Below the pieces are notes generated by a model. It ran no database searches and was not told where the DNA came from. It saw only the letters and a list, made by a program, of their open reading frames with translations. DNA of 64,000 nt from Chloroflexota bacterium. GTDB lineage: Bacteria > Chloroflexota > Anaerolineae > Promineifilales > Promineifilaceae. A program made the position numbers and the translations under genes. Positions 24,674 to 32,720 of the stretch are shown one piece after another (position 1 is the first letter of the stretch; each line of letters opens with the position of its first letter). The stretch spans positions 1 to 64,000 of the forward strand of contig JAGOMA010000007.1 of NCBI GenBank assembly GCA_017993775.1. The letters run 5' to 3'.

Positions 24674-25627
24674 ATGAATTTTCGACGAGCGCTTCGTTGG
24701 TTTTTCTGGATCGTGGGCCTGATTACGGCCGTGGTGGCCGCCATTGCCGCCTTTTTTGCCAAACGCCTCATCAGCCCGCCACGCCAACCATTGTGGGCTT
24801 CTCCCGGCGACCTGGGCCTGACATATGATAACGTCCAATTTCCAGCGCAAGATGGCGTGCGCATTGCCGGTTGGTTTGTTCACGCGCCAGCCGAATCCAC
24901 CCGTCAGGGAGCCACCATCATTCTGATCCACGGCTGGCCGTGGAACCGCCTGGGTGAAGCGGCCGACGGTTTGTTTGCCGATCTTACCGGCGAAAAAGCA
25001 GTGGACTTGCTGCGACTGGCCGTTGATTTGCACAGGGCTGGCTTTAACGTGCTGATGTATGACATGCGGAATCATGGCGAAAGCGCGGCTGCGCCGCCGA
25101 TGGCGTTTGGCCAGGAAGAAGCCAAGGATTTGTTGGGCGCGATTGCTTATCTAAACGGCCGTGCCGACGTTTCCCCGGACCGCCTCGGCGTGATTGGGTT
25201 CTCCATGGGCGCTAACAGCCTGCTCTACGCCCTGCCGCAAACCGATCAGATCAAAGCGGCTGTGGCCGTGCAGCCCACCACAGTGGCCGTTTTTAGCGAG
25301 AAATACGGCCGTGATCTTCTTGGCCCGTTAGCCAACATTGTCTTACCGGTGACCGAATTTTTCTATCAGGCGGCTGGCGGCCTCTATTGGTCTGCTTACC
25401 GGCCTTCATTTGCCGCTACCGGGGCCGGAGCCACCCCCGTTCTGTTTGTTCAGGGCAATGATGATCCCTGGGGCGACGTTGAGGACGTGGCTCAAATTGC
25501 TGAGGCCACCCCAAACGCGCGTGGCCCGCTGTTTGTGGAATCCAATGACCGGTTTGGCGGCTATCAGTATTTAATTGACCATCCGAAGGTTGTGATTTCG
25601 TTTTTTGAACAGGAACTGCCAGAATAA
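24674..25627 (+). CDS. Membrane-anchored alpha/beta hydrolase
   Basis: About 317 residues from the ATG at 24674, chosen for its strong AAGGAGGT. Residues 1-28 form one hydrophobic anchor (FFWIVGLITAVVAAIAAFF), with the catalytic domain probably outside. Seen are ILIHGWPWNR (oxyanion loop), YDMRNHGES, the nucleophile elbow GFSMGAN, and an acid region FVQGNDDPWGD. No strong terminal His could be assigned. It belongs to the BAAT/dienelactone hydrolase-like group of serine hydrolases; substrate unknown. Confidence 0.8.
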   Translation: MNFRRALRWFFWIVGLITAVVAAIAAFFAKRLISPPRQPLWASPGDLGLTYDNVQFPAQDGVRIAGWFVHAPAESTRQGATIILIHGWPWNRLGEAADGLFADLTGEKAVDLLRLAVDLHRAGFNVLMYDMRNHGESAAAPPMAFGQEEAKDLLGAIAYLNGRADVSPDRLGVIGFSMGANSLLYALPQTDQIKAAVAVQPTTVAVFSEKYGRDLLGPLANIVLPVTEFFYQAAGGLYWSAYRPSFAATGAGATPVLFVQGNDDPWGDVEDVAQIAEATPNARGPLFVESNDRFGGYQYLIDHPKVVISFFEQELPE

Positions 25628-25630
25628 CTA

Positions 25631-25668
25631 TAAGACCACAGAAGTTCGAGAAAACTTTTGTGGTCTTA
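25631..25668. terminator. Bidirectional terminator hairpin
   Basis: TAAGACCACAGAAGTT (25631-25646) pairs with AACTTTTGTGGTCTTA (25653-25668) with one mismatch. It lies between two convergent genes and includes the stop codon of the minus-strand glycerophosphodiesterase gene. Confidence 0.8.
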
Positions 25669-26412
25669 ATTCATAATTTCTGACCAGTGAATCGAGGCGG
25701 GGTTGTTGCTGCTGATGGTGTCTACGCCCCATGCAACAAGCGTGTGATAATCCCACCAAAACCCGCCAGGGCTGCATGCGTAGCCAGCGGCGTGAATGAT
25801 GTCTACTTCTTCACGGGTGAGCAGGTCTGTGCGCGGGCTGAGGGCGTTAACATCAAACCCTTCGATGATAGACAGCGGGTTTAGCAGCCGCCCGCTAAAG
25901 ATAAAACTGGTGGCAATGCGAGGGTTTAGCCGTTTTAAGCGCTGCAAAGAAACCTGATCAAAGCCCATCAAGACGATCTCTTCAACCATTTTGTGGTCCA
26001 TAATCAATTCGACAACCGCCTGATCCAGCTCCGGCGAGAACACCGGCCCTTGTTTTAATTCAATTAACAGGGGGACACGGCCGTTTGCCCAGGTCAACAC
26101 TTCATCCAACAGCGGCATGGTTGTGCCGGCAAAACGAGCATCAAACCCGCTGCCGACATCTAGCGTGCGCAAAAATTCGGCCGAATAATCGCCAATCATC
26201 CCCGGCAAACCAACTTTTGCGGCCAAATGCGTGTCGTGAAACACAATGATTTGCTGGTCGGCGGTGAATTGAACATCCAGTTCCAGCATGTCGGCGCCAC
26301 CGGCCAGACCGGCCTCAAAGGCGGGAAAGGTGTTTTCCGGGGCTACCTCTAAGGCTCCCCGGTGTCCAATAAGAAGGGGACGGCCGTTTTTTCGCGCTCG
26401 TAAATCAAACAC
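25666..26412 (-). CDS. Glycerophosphodiester phosphodiesterase
   Basis: 248 residues. GDPD signatures are IGHRGALEVAPENTFPAF (catalytic His and metal Glu), ELDVQFTADQQIIVFHD (metal Glu/Asp and second catalytic His) and LIELK. It hydrolyses glycerophosphodiesters to glycerol-3-phosphate and an alcohol. With no signal peptide it is cytosolic. The start lies 2 bp after the stop of the ketopantoate-reductase-like gene, so it is the third gene of the fmt operon. Confidence 0.93.
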   Translation of the reverse strand: MFDLRARKNGRPLLIGHRGALEVAPENTFPAFEAGLAGGADMLELDVQFTADQQIIVFHDTHLAAKVGLPGMIGDYSAEFLRTLDVGSGFDARFAGTTMPLLDEVLTWANGRVPLLIELKQGPVFSPELDQAVVELIMDHKMVEEIVLMGFDQVSLQRLKRLNPRIATSFIFSGRLLNPLSIIEGFDVNALSPRTDLLTREEVDIIHAAGYACSPGGFWWDYHTLVAWGVDTISSNNPASIHWSEIMN

Positions 26413-26414
26413 AG

Positions 26415-27464
26415 TTAATTCTCAAATCGTTCAACTTCGGCCAGCAAACGAGATGGCTTGCCGTCGAAATCGCGCCAGTCCAATTCATGACGAGTCAGCC
26501 GCAGCAGCACATCGGTTAATGCCGTATTCACCGGCATAGGAATGTGCTGCGCCACACCTGCCTTGGCAATCGCGCCGTTATGGAAAACAACTTCACTTTG
26601 CCCTTTGCCGGCCATCAGATCAATCTGGAACGAGGGCATTTTTTCGCCGCGCCCTTTGGCTACCAGGCTGGTCAGGATGGGCTTTAGAACCATTTTAGGC
26701 GCTCGACGCACGCCAAAAGCCAGGCGGCCGGCCGGCGAGCCGGGCAAATCAACCACATCTAGCTTGAGCGCATCCATAACTTTCAGCGTTTCGCGCAGCA
26801 TCCGCACTTCCAGATCGAACATCACATCCGACTTATAGACGACGCCGGGCGGGCGGTTGAGAATAGCCGAAGTCGCATTACCGACTATGTTTAACAGCGC
26901 TTTGGACCATTTCATCGCTTCATACTCTTTGAAGGTGACGGTGGTAACGCCGGCTTTGTTGAGCAGGTTAACCCATTGATCGATGGGCTGACCCGTTTTT
27001 GCGGGGGCCAACCCCAGACCGCGGTCGCTACGTTCAACAACGATCTGGTCGGCCATTGGTTTGCTAACGGGCGTGGTGAGTGCGCCGACAATGATGCGCT
27101 GGGGGCCAAATTGGTCGATTAACGGCCGTTCCGCCCCAATGCCATTTTGCAACGTCAGAATGGGCGGTGGATCGGGGCAGAAAGCCACCAGATGATCAAG
27201 AGCTGATTTTAGATCGTAGGCTTTCATGCCCATGATGATCAGGTCGAATGCTACGTCGGGAACTAAAAATGTTTGGGCAATTGATGTGGTGGCAATTGGT
27301 TGAACGTTGAAGGAGTGATCACCTTCTCGAACGGTTAGGCCGTTGGTGTTGATGCTTTCGGCCGTCAGATCGCGCATTATCATGGTGACCTGATGTCCAT
27401 CATGGGCCAACTGCGCGCCAATGTAGCCCCCCACTGCGCCAGCGCCGTAAACCAGAATTTTCAT
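26415..27464 (-). CDS. 2-dehydropantoate 2-reductase family protein
   Basis: About 349 residues. It opens with the NADPH-binding Rossmann motif GAGAVGGYIGAQLA, and its C-terminal domain has the conserved Lys in KWSKALLNIVGNATSA. PanE reduces ketopantoate to pantoate in coenzyme A synthesis. The family also holds paralogues of other function and this one is longer than typical PanE, so the symbol is withheld. The ATG at 27464 overlaps the fmt stop (TGATG) with GGAGG upstream, giving coupled translation. Confidence 0.85.
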   Translation of the reverse strand: MKILVYGAGAVGGYIGAQLAHDGHQVTMIMRDLTAESINTNGLTVREGDHSFNVQPIATTSIAQTFLVPDVAFDLIIMGMKAYDLKSALDHLVAFCPDPPPILTLQNGIGAERPLIDQFGPQRIIVGALTTPVSKPMADQIVVERSDRGLGLAPAKTGQPIDQWVNLLNKAGVTTVTFKEYEAMKWSKALLNIVGNATSAILNRPPGVVYKSDVMFDLEVRMLRETLKVMDALKLDVVDLPGSPAGRLAFGVRRAPKMVLKPILTSLVAKGRGEKMPSFQIDLMAGKGQSEVVFHNGAIAKAGVAQHIPMPVNTALTDVLLRLTRHELDWRDFDGKPSRLLAEVERFEN

Positions 27465-28399
27465 CAATCCTCCAATCGGCTGCCGATGAAATCGGGCCGG
27501 CCGCGCAAAAATTCGGCTGCCTCCAGAGCGCGTTTACCGGATAGCTGCACAGTTTGCAGGTGCAGGCTGCCACTGCCGGTGGCAATAACGGCCGTTTGGC
27601 CATCTTTACTGGGGAAAATTTGTCCCGGCGCGCCGGCAAGGTGATCCAGAGAGGGGCGGGCGACCAAAATTTTTAATGCCTGCCCCTGCCACAGAGTAAA
27701 CGCGCCGGGCCAGGGGGTCATGGCACGAATATGGCGGTCGATGACAACGGCGGGTTGGGTCCATTGGATACGGCCGTCTTCTTTTTTGATCATGGGCGCG
27801 TAGGTGGCCAGGGCTTCATCTTGGGGCGTGGGGGCGAGACGGCCGTGCAAAATGTCGTCCAGGCGCTCGGCCAGCAAGGTTGCGCCCATTTCCGCCAGCC
27901 GATCATGCAGCGTCGCCGCCGTGTCCGTGGCAGTGATGGTCGTGGATTGGCAGACATAGACCGGACCGGTGTCCAGGCCGGGGTCCATGCGCATGAGGCA
28001 AATGCCGGTTTCGGCGTCGCCGGCCATCAGGGCGTGTTGGATGGGCGATGCGCCGCGCCAGCGCGGCAGCAGCGAGGCGTGAACATTAACACAGCCATGC
28101 GGCGGCAGGTCTAAAACGTGCGGCCGCAATATCTGGCCAAAGGCTGCCACAACGATAATGTCTGGCTGCCAGGCACGCAGCGGGGCAGCAGCTTCTTCGC
28201 GGCGCAGGGATTTGGGCTGGTAGACGGGAATACCGGCGGCTTCGGCCACAGCTTTAACCGGCGATGGCCGAAGCTGCTGCCCGCGACCGGCCGGTTTGTC
28301 TGGCTGGGTAACAACGCCCACAACGGTTTGGGTTTGGATTAGTTTTTGCAGACCGGGCACGGAGAAGTCGGGCGTACCCATGAAGACGATTTTGCTCAT
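27464..28399 (-). CDS. fmt: Methionyl-tRNA formyltransferase
   Basis: 311 residues, normal length. The N-terminal formyltransferase domain begins MGTPDFSVPGL and has the catalytic block HASLLPRWRGASPIQHALMAGD with the conserved Asn-His-Asp arrangement around VNVHASLLP. The C-terminal OB domain is present. It formylates Met-tRNA for translation initiation using 10-formyl-tetrahydrofolate. It is the first gene of an operon with the ketopantoate-reductase-like and glycerophosphodiesterase genes. Confidence 0.96.
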   Translation of the reverse strand: MSKIVFMGTPDFSVPGLQKLIQTQTVVGVVTQPDKPAGRGQQLRPSPVKAVAEAAGIPVYQPKSLRREEAAAPLRAWQPDIIVVAAFGQILRPHVLDLPPHGCVNVHASLLPRWRGASPIQHALMAGDAETGICLMRMDPGLDTGPVYVCQSTTITATDTAATLHDRLAEMGATLLAERLDDILHGRLAPTPQDEALATYAPMIKKEDGRIQWTQPAVVIDRHIRAMTPWPGAFTLWQGQALKILVARPSLDHLAGAPGQIFPSKDGQTAVIATGSGSLHLQTVQLSGKRALEAAEFLRGRPDFIGSRLED

Positions 28400-28506
28400 G
28401 GGGGCATTCTATCTGGGGAGACGGCCGTTGGCAAATTTGGTCCGTTTCACCCAGGCAACATTTGGAAAATGCCAGGACGCCGCCCCTCGCCGATAATCGA
28501 AGCCTA

Positions 28507-28562
28507 TTGACTAGGACCCATTCGAACCATACAATTGCATTTTGTAGGAATCAATTGATTCC
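28507..28562 (+). promoter_or_regulatory. Promoter plus perfect 16-bp palindrome before DUF4870 gene
   Basis: TTGACT (28507-28512), 17-bp spacer, TACAAT (28530-28535). The perfect palindrome GGAATCAATTGATTCC (28547-28562) starts about 5 bp after the predicted start site, a position suitable for a repressor. Confidence 0.7.
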
Positions 28563-28586
28563 ACTCTATGTATGGAGGAAAAACTC

Positions 28587-28985
28587 ATGGATGATGAAAT
28601 GAAAGACAATGACTTCCCCGAAATGGATCCAATGCCGGAAAAAGAAGAACCCCCTATGTTCAATGACTTAGGCGGGATGGATATGTCTGACGACGATAAA
28701 TTGTGGGCTTTATTGGCTTATGTGTTAGCCCCGTTGGTTCCCGTCATCATTTTATTGATGGAAGATAAGAAGAAACGGCCGTTTATCCGCGCCCACAATG
28801 GGCAAGCCCTGGCCTGGGGGCTGATCAACATGGTTGCCGGAACTCTGCTCAGCACATTCTTGTGCGGCATTCCCTCCCTGGCGATCTGGCTCATTGGCTG
28901 CTACTGGGGCTGGCAAGCGTATCAGGGGCAAATGGTGACCATTCCTGTCGTCACTGACTTTGTTAAAAAACAGGGCTGGGCATAA
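28587..28985 (+). CDS. DUF4870-like membrane protein
   Basis: 132 residues from the ATG at 28587, which has TGGAGGAA at the right distance; an in-frame ATG at 28572 overlaps that site. An acidic, Met-rich N-terminal tail (to about 40) is followed by DDKLWALLAYVLAPLVPVIILL, a basic loop (EDKKKRPFIRAHNGQAL) and one or two more helices. That layout is the DUF4870 (Tic20-like) family. Its role is unknown; members sit in the cytoplasmic membrane. A terminator follows the gene. Confidence 0.8.
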   Translation: MDDEMKDNDFPEMDPMPEKEEPPMFNDLGGMDMSDDDKLWALLAYVLAPLVPVIILLMEDKKKRPFIRAHNGQALAWGLINMVAGTLLSTFLCGIPSLAIWLIGCYWGWQAYQGQMVTIPVVTDFVKKQGWA

Positions 28986-29013
28986 ATTCGTGTTTATTGC
29001 ATGATTGTTTTGG

Positions 29014-29055
29014 ATAGGGGCTGGTAAATAGACAAATTTACCGGCCCCTATTTGT
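29014..29055 (+). terminator. Intrinsic terminator after DUF4870 gene
   Basis: ATAGGGGCTGGTAAAT (29014-29029) pairs with ATTTACCGGCCCCTAT (29036-29051) with one mismatch, followed by TTGT. Confidence 0.8.
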
Positions 29056-29066
29056 GTATTTGTGTG

Positions 29067-29096
29067 TTGACGCTGTCTACCGTTGCTCTTTACAAT
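29067..29096 (+). promoter_or_regulatory. Promoter of DUF4013 gene
   Basis: TTGACG (29067-29072), 18-bp spacer, TACAAT (29091-29096); the ATG at 29144 follows AGGAGG. Confidence 0.7.
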
Positions 29097-29143
29097 AATA
29101 AAGACAACATGTTTATCAATTTACAGTAACAGGAGGCTTTTCA

Positions 29144-29854
29144 ATGGATCTGGCTAAGGCATTTACCTATATCACAGAAGATGAACGATGGACAAGCAAA
29201 TTACTCATTGCGCTTATTGTCACATTTTTCTCTTTCTTGTTCGTCCCCATTTTTTTCCTTATTGGCTATTCTGTGGCGATCACCCGCAATGTTAAAGCTG
29301 GCGTAGAAAAACCGCTGCCGGAATGGGATGATTGGGGCAAGTTGTTTATGGATGGCCTGTATGTTTTCCTGGCGCAGCTTGTTTACACCCTGCCGTTTTG
29401 GCTGTTGATATGTGTGGCGACGATTGTGACTGTTGTTGCCGGCGGCGCGCCTACGAATACTCAGGATTTTGCGGCGGCGGCCTTGGGAACTACGTGGCTG
29501 GTTATTTCTTGCCTGGGGTTCTTGTTTGCGATTGCTTTGTTCTTTATCAGCCCGGCGATTATTGTGCAATATGTGTTGACCGATGAGTTTGGTGCTTGCT
29601 TCCGGTTTGGCGACGTGTTGGGCATTGCCCGGCAGAGCATTGGCGACATTTTGATGGTTTTTCTGGCTACATTTGGCGCCGGGTTGGCGGTCAGTGTGGT
29701 GACTGGCGTTTTGGCAATTATTCCTTGCGTAGGCTGGATTTTGGCCTTTGTGATTAGTATGGCGGTTGGTCCGTATTTAACGGCCGTTACCGGCCATCTT
29801 TATGGACAAATCGCCGCCAAATTTAGCGGCAAATCGCCAAAATTTGTCGGTTAA
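29144..29854 (+). CDS. DUF4013 membrane protein
   Basis: 236 residues with five to six hydrophobic segments. The start AFTYITEDERWTSKLLIALI, the GYSVAITRNV block and PLPEWDDWGKLFMDGL are the DUF4013 signature. Function is unknown; it is an integral membrane protein, perhaps regulatory or sorting-related. It has its own promoter and a strong terminator, so it is a single-gene unit like its DUF4870 neighbour. Confidence 0.85.
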   Translation: MDLAKAFTYITEDERWTSKLLIALIVTFFSFLFVPIFFLIGYSVAITRNVKAGVEKPLPEWDDWGKLFMDGLYVFLAQLVYTLPFWLLICVATIVTVVAGGAPTNTQDFAAAALGTTWLVISCLGFLFAIALFFISPAIIVQYVLTDEFGACFRFGDVLGIARQSIGDILMVFLATFGAGLAVSVVTGVLAIIPCVGWILAFVISMAVGPYLTAVTGHLYGQIAAKFSGKSPKFVG

Positions 29855-29878
29855 ATCTTTACCTATCACCTAAAAATG

Positions 29879-29914
29879 AAAGAGGCGCATCTGACAAAGA
29901 TGCGCCTCTTTTTT
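29879..29914. terminator. Strong terminator after DUF4013 gene
   Basis: Perfect 14-bp stem AAAGAGGCGCATCT (29879-29892) with AGATGCGCCTCTTT (29898-29911) and a T run on the plus side. The A-rich left side lets it also serve the convergent gene at 29941. Confidence 0.92.
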
Positions 29915-29940
29915 ATTTATTAGAGATGTCTGCGCGTTGG

Positions 29941-31014
29941 TTAATCTTGGGGCGGCAGGGTGTCCAGAACGGCCGTTACCTTTGCCGCATCTTCATGAAC
30001 CACATGAACCAGTGGATACGTCTGCGTACCAAACTTGGTCAGGGCGACAGCGCCCAAACCAACAAAGGTAACAATCAGGCTGACCAGTCCTTCGCCAAAT
30101 ACGAAAGGAATCAGACCAAACAAACCCAGGCCAAAGGTCAGAATAAATGTGCCCAGCGCGCCTACAACCGCAGGACTCATCTTTTGCCGGTTGGTGCGGC
30201 GTACGAGCCATTGTCCCAGCAAATCGCCAGCCGCGATCCAACCAAGCATGACGGCAACGCCCAATCCGGCTAACAGCGCAAAGACCACCGCAAACCCTAC
30301 AATGCCAATGCAAATGAGCAGCAGTACAGCCGAGAGAATGGCCAACAAGACAGCGATGGTTGGCACGGCAACGGCCGTCAGGAAACCAACTGTGCCGCTG
30401 GCCACGGGTTTCCGCTTGAGGGCCGATTCCACCTGGTTAAGGTGGCTGGGAGCCAGGGAGACCACGGCGAAGGCCAGGATGCTAAACAACAGGCTGCGGG
30501 CAATCACGCCGGCAAATTCGCCAAAGAAACTGGGGTCAGAGACTGGCGGAGCAGGCGGGACTGGGGGAACAGGCAGATCATCAATTTGCGGCGCGGCCAG
30601 GCCGTTGGCCAAACCGGCTAATCCAGCCAGGGGCAAGAAGTCTGGCAGACCGCCGACGTTGGTGCAGCCAAGTCCGCCGCTTGTATGGTCGTTGATGTCC
30701 CCGTTGAGGACAACACAGTCGCCATTGATGACGGCCGTTTCCGACGCATCCAAATCGCCGTTAAACAAAACCAGGTTGCCGTTGATCGTGCCCGAAATGT
30801 CGGCGTCGCCGTTGAACAAGACCACGTCGCCATTTACCGTGCCGTCTGCCTGAATTTCCAGATCGCCGTCCAGCAAGATCACGTCGTTGTTGACGCTTTC
30901 TCCCGTCTCCACGGTCTGATCGCCGTCCATAGGCGGCGCAGCAAAGGCAGCGCTGGCGGGAACGGCCGTTAACAATAAAACCAATACCAATACAAACAAT
31001 ATTCGCTTATTCAT
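29941..31014 (-). CDS. Secreted bactofilin-like beta-repeat membrane protein
   Basis: About 357 residues from the ATG at 31014, where GGGAG precedes it. A signal peptide (VLVLVLLLTAVPASAAFA) is followed by repeats such as NNDVILLDGDLEI, NGDVVLFNGDADI and NGNLVLFNGDLDA at about 50-105. These are the short right-handed beta-helix turns of polymer-forming bactofilin-type domains. After a Pro-rich linker come four or more membrane helices (about 180-330). It is the last gene of the sigma/anti-sigma operon and is probably its output or sensor in envelope homeostasis. Confidence 0.75.
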   Translation of the reverse strand: MNKRILFVLVLVLLLTAVPASAAFAAPPMDGDQTVETGESVNNDVILLDGDLEIQADGTVNGDVVLFNGDADISGTINGNLVLFNGDLDASETAVINGDCVVLNGDINDHTSGGLGCTNVGGLPDFLPLAGLAGLANGLAAPQIDDLPVPPVPPAPPVSDPSFFGEFAGVIARSLLFSILAFAVVSLAPSHLNQVESALKRKPVASGTVGFLTAVAVPTIAVLLAILSAVLLLICIGIVGFAVVFALLAGLGVAVMLGWIAAGDLLGQWLVRRTNRQKMSPAVVGALGTFILTFGLGLFGLIPFVFGEGLVSLIVTFVGLGAVALTKFGTQTYPLVHVVHEDAAKVTAVLDTLPPQD

Positions 31015-31028
31015 CGGATAACTCCCAA

Positions 31029-31604
31029 TTAAGAAATTTGCTGCGGGCCAGGTTGGAAGATCAACTGCCGGGAAACACCACCCCAAATCGAGATAATGCC
31101 CAACAAGACCAACAACCACCCCACAATGGCAGGCTGCTGCACAATCATTTCGCCCAGTCCGGCAAGTAACGCAGCCACAACCGTGCCCATAACTTGCAGC
31201 GCATGTCCGATGGATTGACTAATACTACTCAGAATAGTCGGTTCGCTAAGAACAGGACCTAACACAAAAGCCAACCAGATGCCCAACAAAATAGGCAAAA
31301 TACCACCCAACAACAATAATGCATAAATGGCGGCCATCGTCCAGATGCGCACGCGTCGGTTGGGCAGCCGCGCGAGCGTGCGTTGGGCAAAGTCTACAGC
31401 CGGGCTAAGCGCCGGCGTTGTTTGCAGCAATGTATGCACCGCCATAATTGCTTGCCATTCTTGCAAGCAGGGCGGACACGCGCGCAGGTGAGCTTCCAGC
31501 TCGATACGCCCGTCTTCTGCAAGCTCACCATCGAGCGCGTCCATCATTAAGAGATAAGTCTCTTCATGTTCCATAACCTTCTCCCTTTTCTCCTTGATTG
31601 TCAT
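31029..31604 (-). CDS. Anti-sigma factor with zinc-finger (zf-HC2) domain
   Basis: 191 residues from the ATG overlapping the sigma stop (ATGA). A second ATG at 31574 has a stronger ribosome site (GGGAGAAGG) and may be the true start. The N-terminal His-x3-Cys-x2-Cys in AHLRACPPC is the ZAS zinc motif that holds ECF sigma factors. Two hydrophobic segments (about 95-125 and 150-180) place it in the membrane. It should sequester the sigma factor encoded just upstream. Confidence 0.88.
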   Translation of the reverse strand: MTIKEKREKVMEHEETYLLMMDALDGELAEDGRIELEAHLRACPPCLQEWQAIMAVHTLLQTTPALSPAVDFAQRTLARLPNRRVRIWTMAAIYALLLLGGILPILLGIWLAFVLGPVLSEPTILSSISQSIGHALQVMGTVVAALLAGLGEMIVQQPAIVGWLLVLLGIISIWGGVSRQLIFQPGPQQIS

Positions 31605-32194
31605 GAGACGGCCGTTAAGACCATAGAATCATTCATCGTGACCAAGCCATTTGCCTGACCTACCTCAGCCAGCAGCCGACGTGCCCGAAAAAGCCGTGAT
31701 TTAATCGCGCTAACCGTCGTATCCATCATTTCGGCGATTTCTTCATACGACAGGTCATACCAATACCGCAGCACAACCGTCTCGCGGTAATCTTCCGGTA
31801 ACTCGCTCAAAAGCGCCTGCACCATTTCCTGTTGTTGGTTCATGACCACTTGCGCCTCAGGTCCTTTAGAATTATCGGACATCAAAGCCGGATGGGGCGG
31901 CAGCGGCTCGTCAATAGAAAGCAGCAGCGCGCGTCGCTTGCGAATGATGTCAATGCAATAGTTCGAAGTAATTGAAAGCATCCAGGTGCTGAATTTATGC
32001 GCCGGGTCATAACTATCCAACCGTGTATAGGCGCGAATAAATGCCTCTTGGGCTGCTTCTTCCGCTTCGCCCGCATTGTTTAACATGCGGTATGCTAGGT
32101 TATAGACCGGCGTTTGATAGGCTTCTACCAGCTTGCCAAACGCCGCTTTGTCGCCTTGCCTGGCCTCATCAAGCCAAACTTGTTCTTCGTTCAA
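31601..32194 (-). CDS. ECF RNA polymerase sigma factor
   Basis: 197 residues. Region 2 reads YNLAYRMLNNAGEAEEAAQEAFIRAY and KFSTWMLSITSNYCIDIIRKRR, and region 4 has LPEDYRETVVLRYWYDLSYEEIAEMM and VSAIKSRLFRARR. This is a SigW/RpoE-like ECF sigma. Translation is coupled to the anti-sigma gene by ATGA overlap. An ECF-type promoter (32224-32250) lies upstream, so positive autoregulation is likely. Confidence 0.93.
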   Translation of the reverse strand: MNEEQVWLDEARQGDKAAFGKLVEAYQTPVYNLAYRMLNNAGEAEEAAQEAFIRAYTRLDSYDPAHKFSTWMLSITSNYCIDIIRKRRALLLSIDEPLPPHPALMSDNSKGPEAQVVMNQQQEMVQALLSELPEDYRETVVLRYWYDLSYEEIAEMMDTTVSAIKSRLFRARRLLAEVGQANGLVTMNDSMVLTAVS

Positions 32195-32223
32195 AGTTCA
32201 ATCTCCTGACAATTCACCCATCA

Positions 32224-32250
32224 ATACGCAGGGGTTGTGGGGAAAGTTGC
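32224..32250 (-). promoter_or_regulatory. Possible ECF-type autoregulatory promoter
   Basis: On the minus strand GCAACTT (32250-32244) and CGTAT (32228-32224) are separated by 15 bp, close to the GGAACTT-N15/16-CGTCT pattern of ECF sigma factors. It lies 30 bp before the sigma gene. Confidence 0.55.
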
Positions 32251-32278
32251 AGCGATGAGAATGGATTTCTTGGGCAAC

Positions 32279-32306
32279 TTGACATCTCTGCTGGCTGTTT
32301 TATAAT
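32279..32306 (+). promoter_or_regulatory. Consensus sigma-A promoter for thrS leader
   Basis: TTGACA (32279-32284), 16-bp spacer, TATAAT (32301-32306); both hexamers are perfect. Transcription would start near 32313, just before the T-box stem I. Confidence 0.9.
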
Positions 32307-32335
32307 CATCATACATCATATAAAAAGTAAAACGA

Positions 32336-32657
32336 TGATCGGGACGAGTAAGTGTTTTGTTACTGATAGAGATTGACGGGCCATCGGCTGTAAGCCCTCA
32401 TCACCAAACAGGCACAGAAAACCCCCCGGGAGTGATTCTCCGAAAAGGACAGGGCAAACTATGCGTTTGCTCTTTAGAGGCAGACTTATGAGTCTGCCTC
32501 ATTTCCCTAATAAGAGAGTTCGGGTGGCTCCGTTAACGGCCGTTACAAGTGTAATCCATAGTTGTCTCTCATAAACCAATGGGGAGACGGATGGATTACA
32601 AAAGTTGGGTGGAACCGCGAGCGCCATCGCCCCAATGTGGGCCGTGGCGATTTTTAT
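32336..32657 (+). promoter_or_regulatory. T-box riboswitch controlling thrS
   Basis: A leader of about 320 nt carries the T-box antiterminator motif TTGGGTGGAACCGCG (32605-32619). A terminator stem follows (CGCCATCGCCC at 32622 to GGGCCGTGGCG ending near 32650), with a T run. The 5' part starts with GGGACGAGTAAGT and has AGAGA, as in classical stem I. In the stem I descending side GAAAACC places ACC at 32421-32423, matching a threonine specifier codon. Uncharged tRNA-Thr would bind and allow read-through into thrS. Confidence 0.9.
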
Positions 32658-32720
32658 TTTAAATGTCAGGTCATCTATGGTCGAAAACGGCCGTAAGCAA
32701 TCATATTTTACGGAGTTAAC

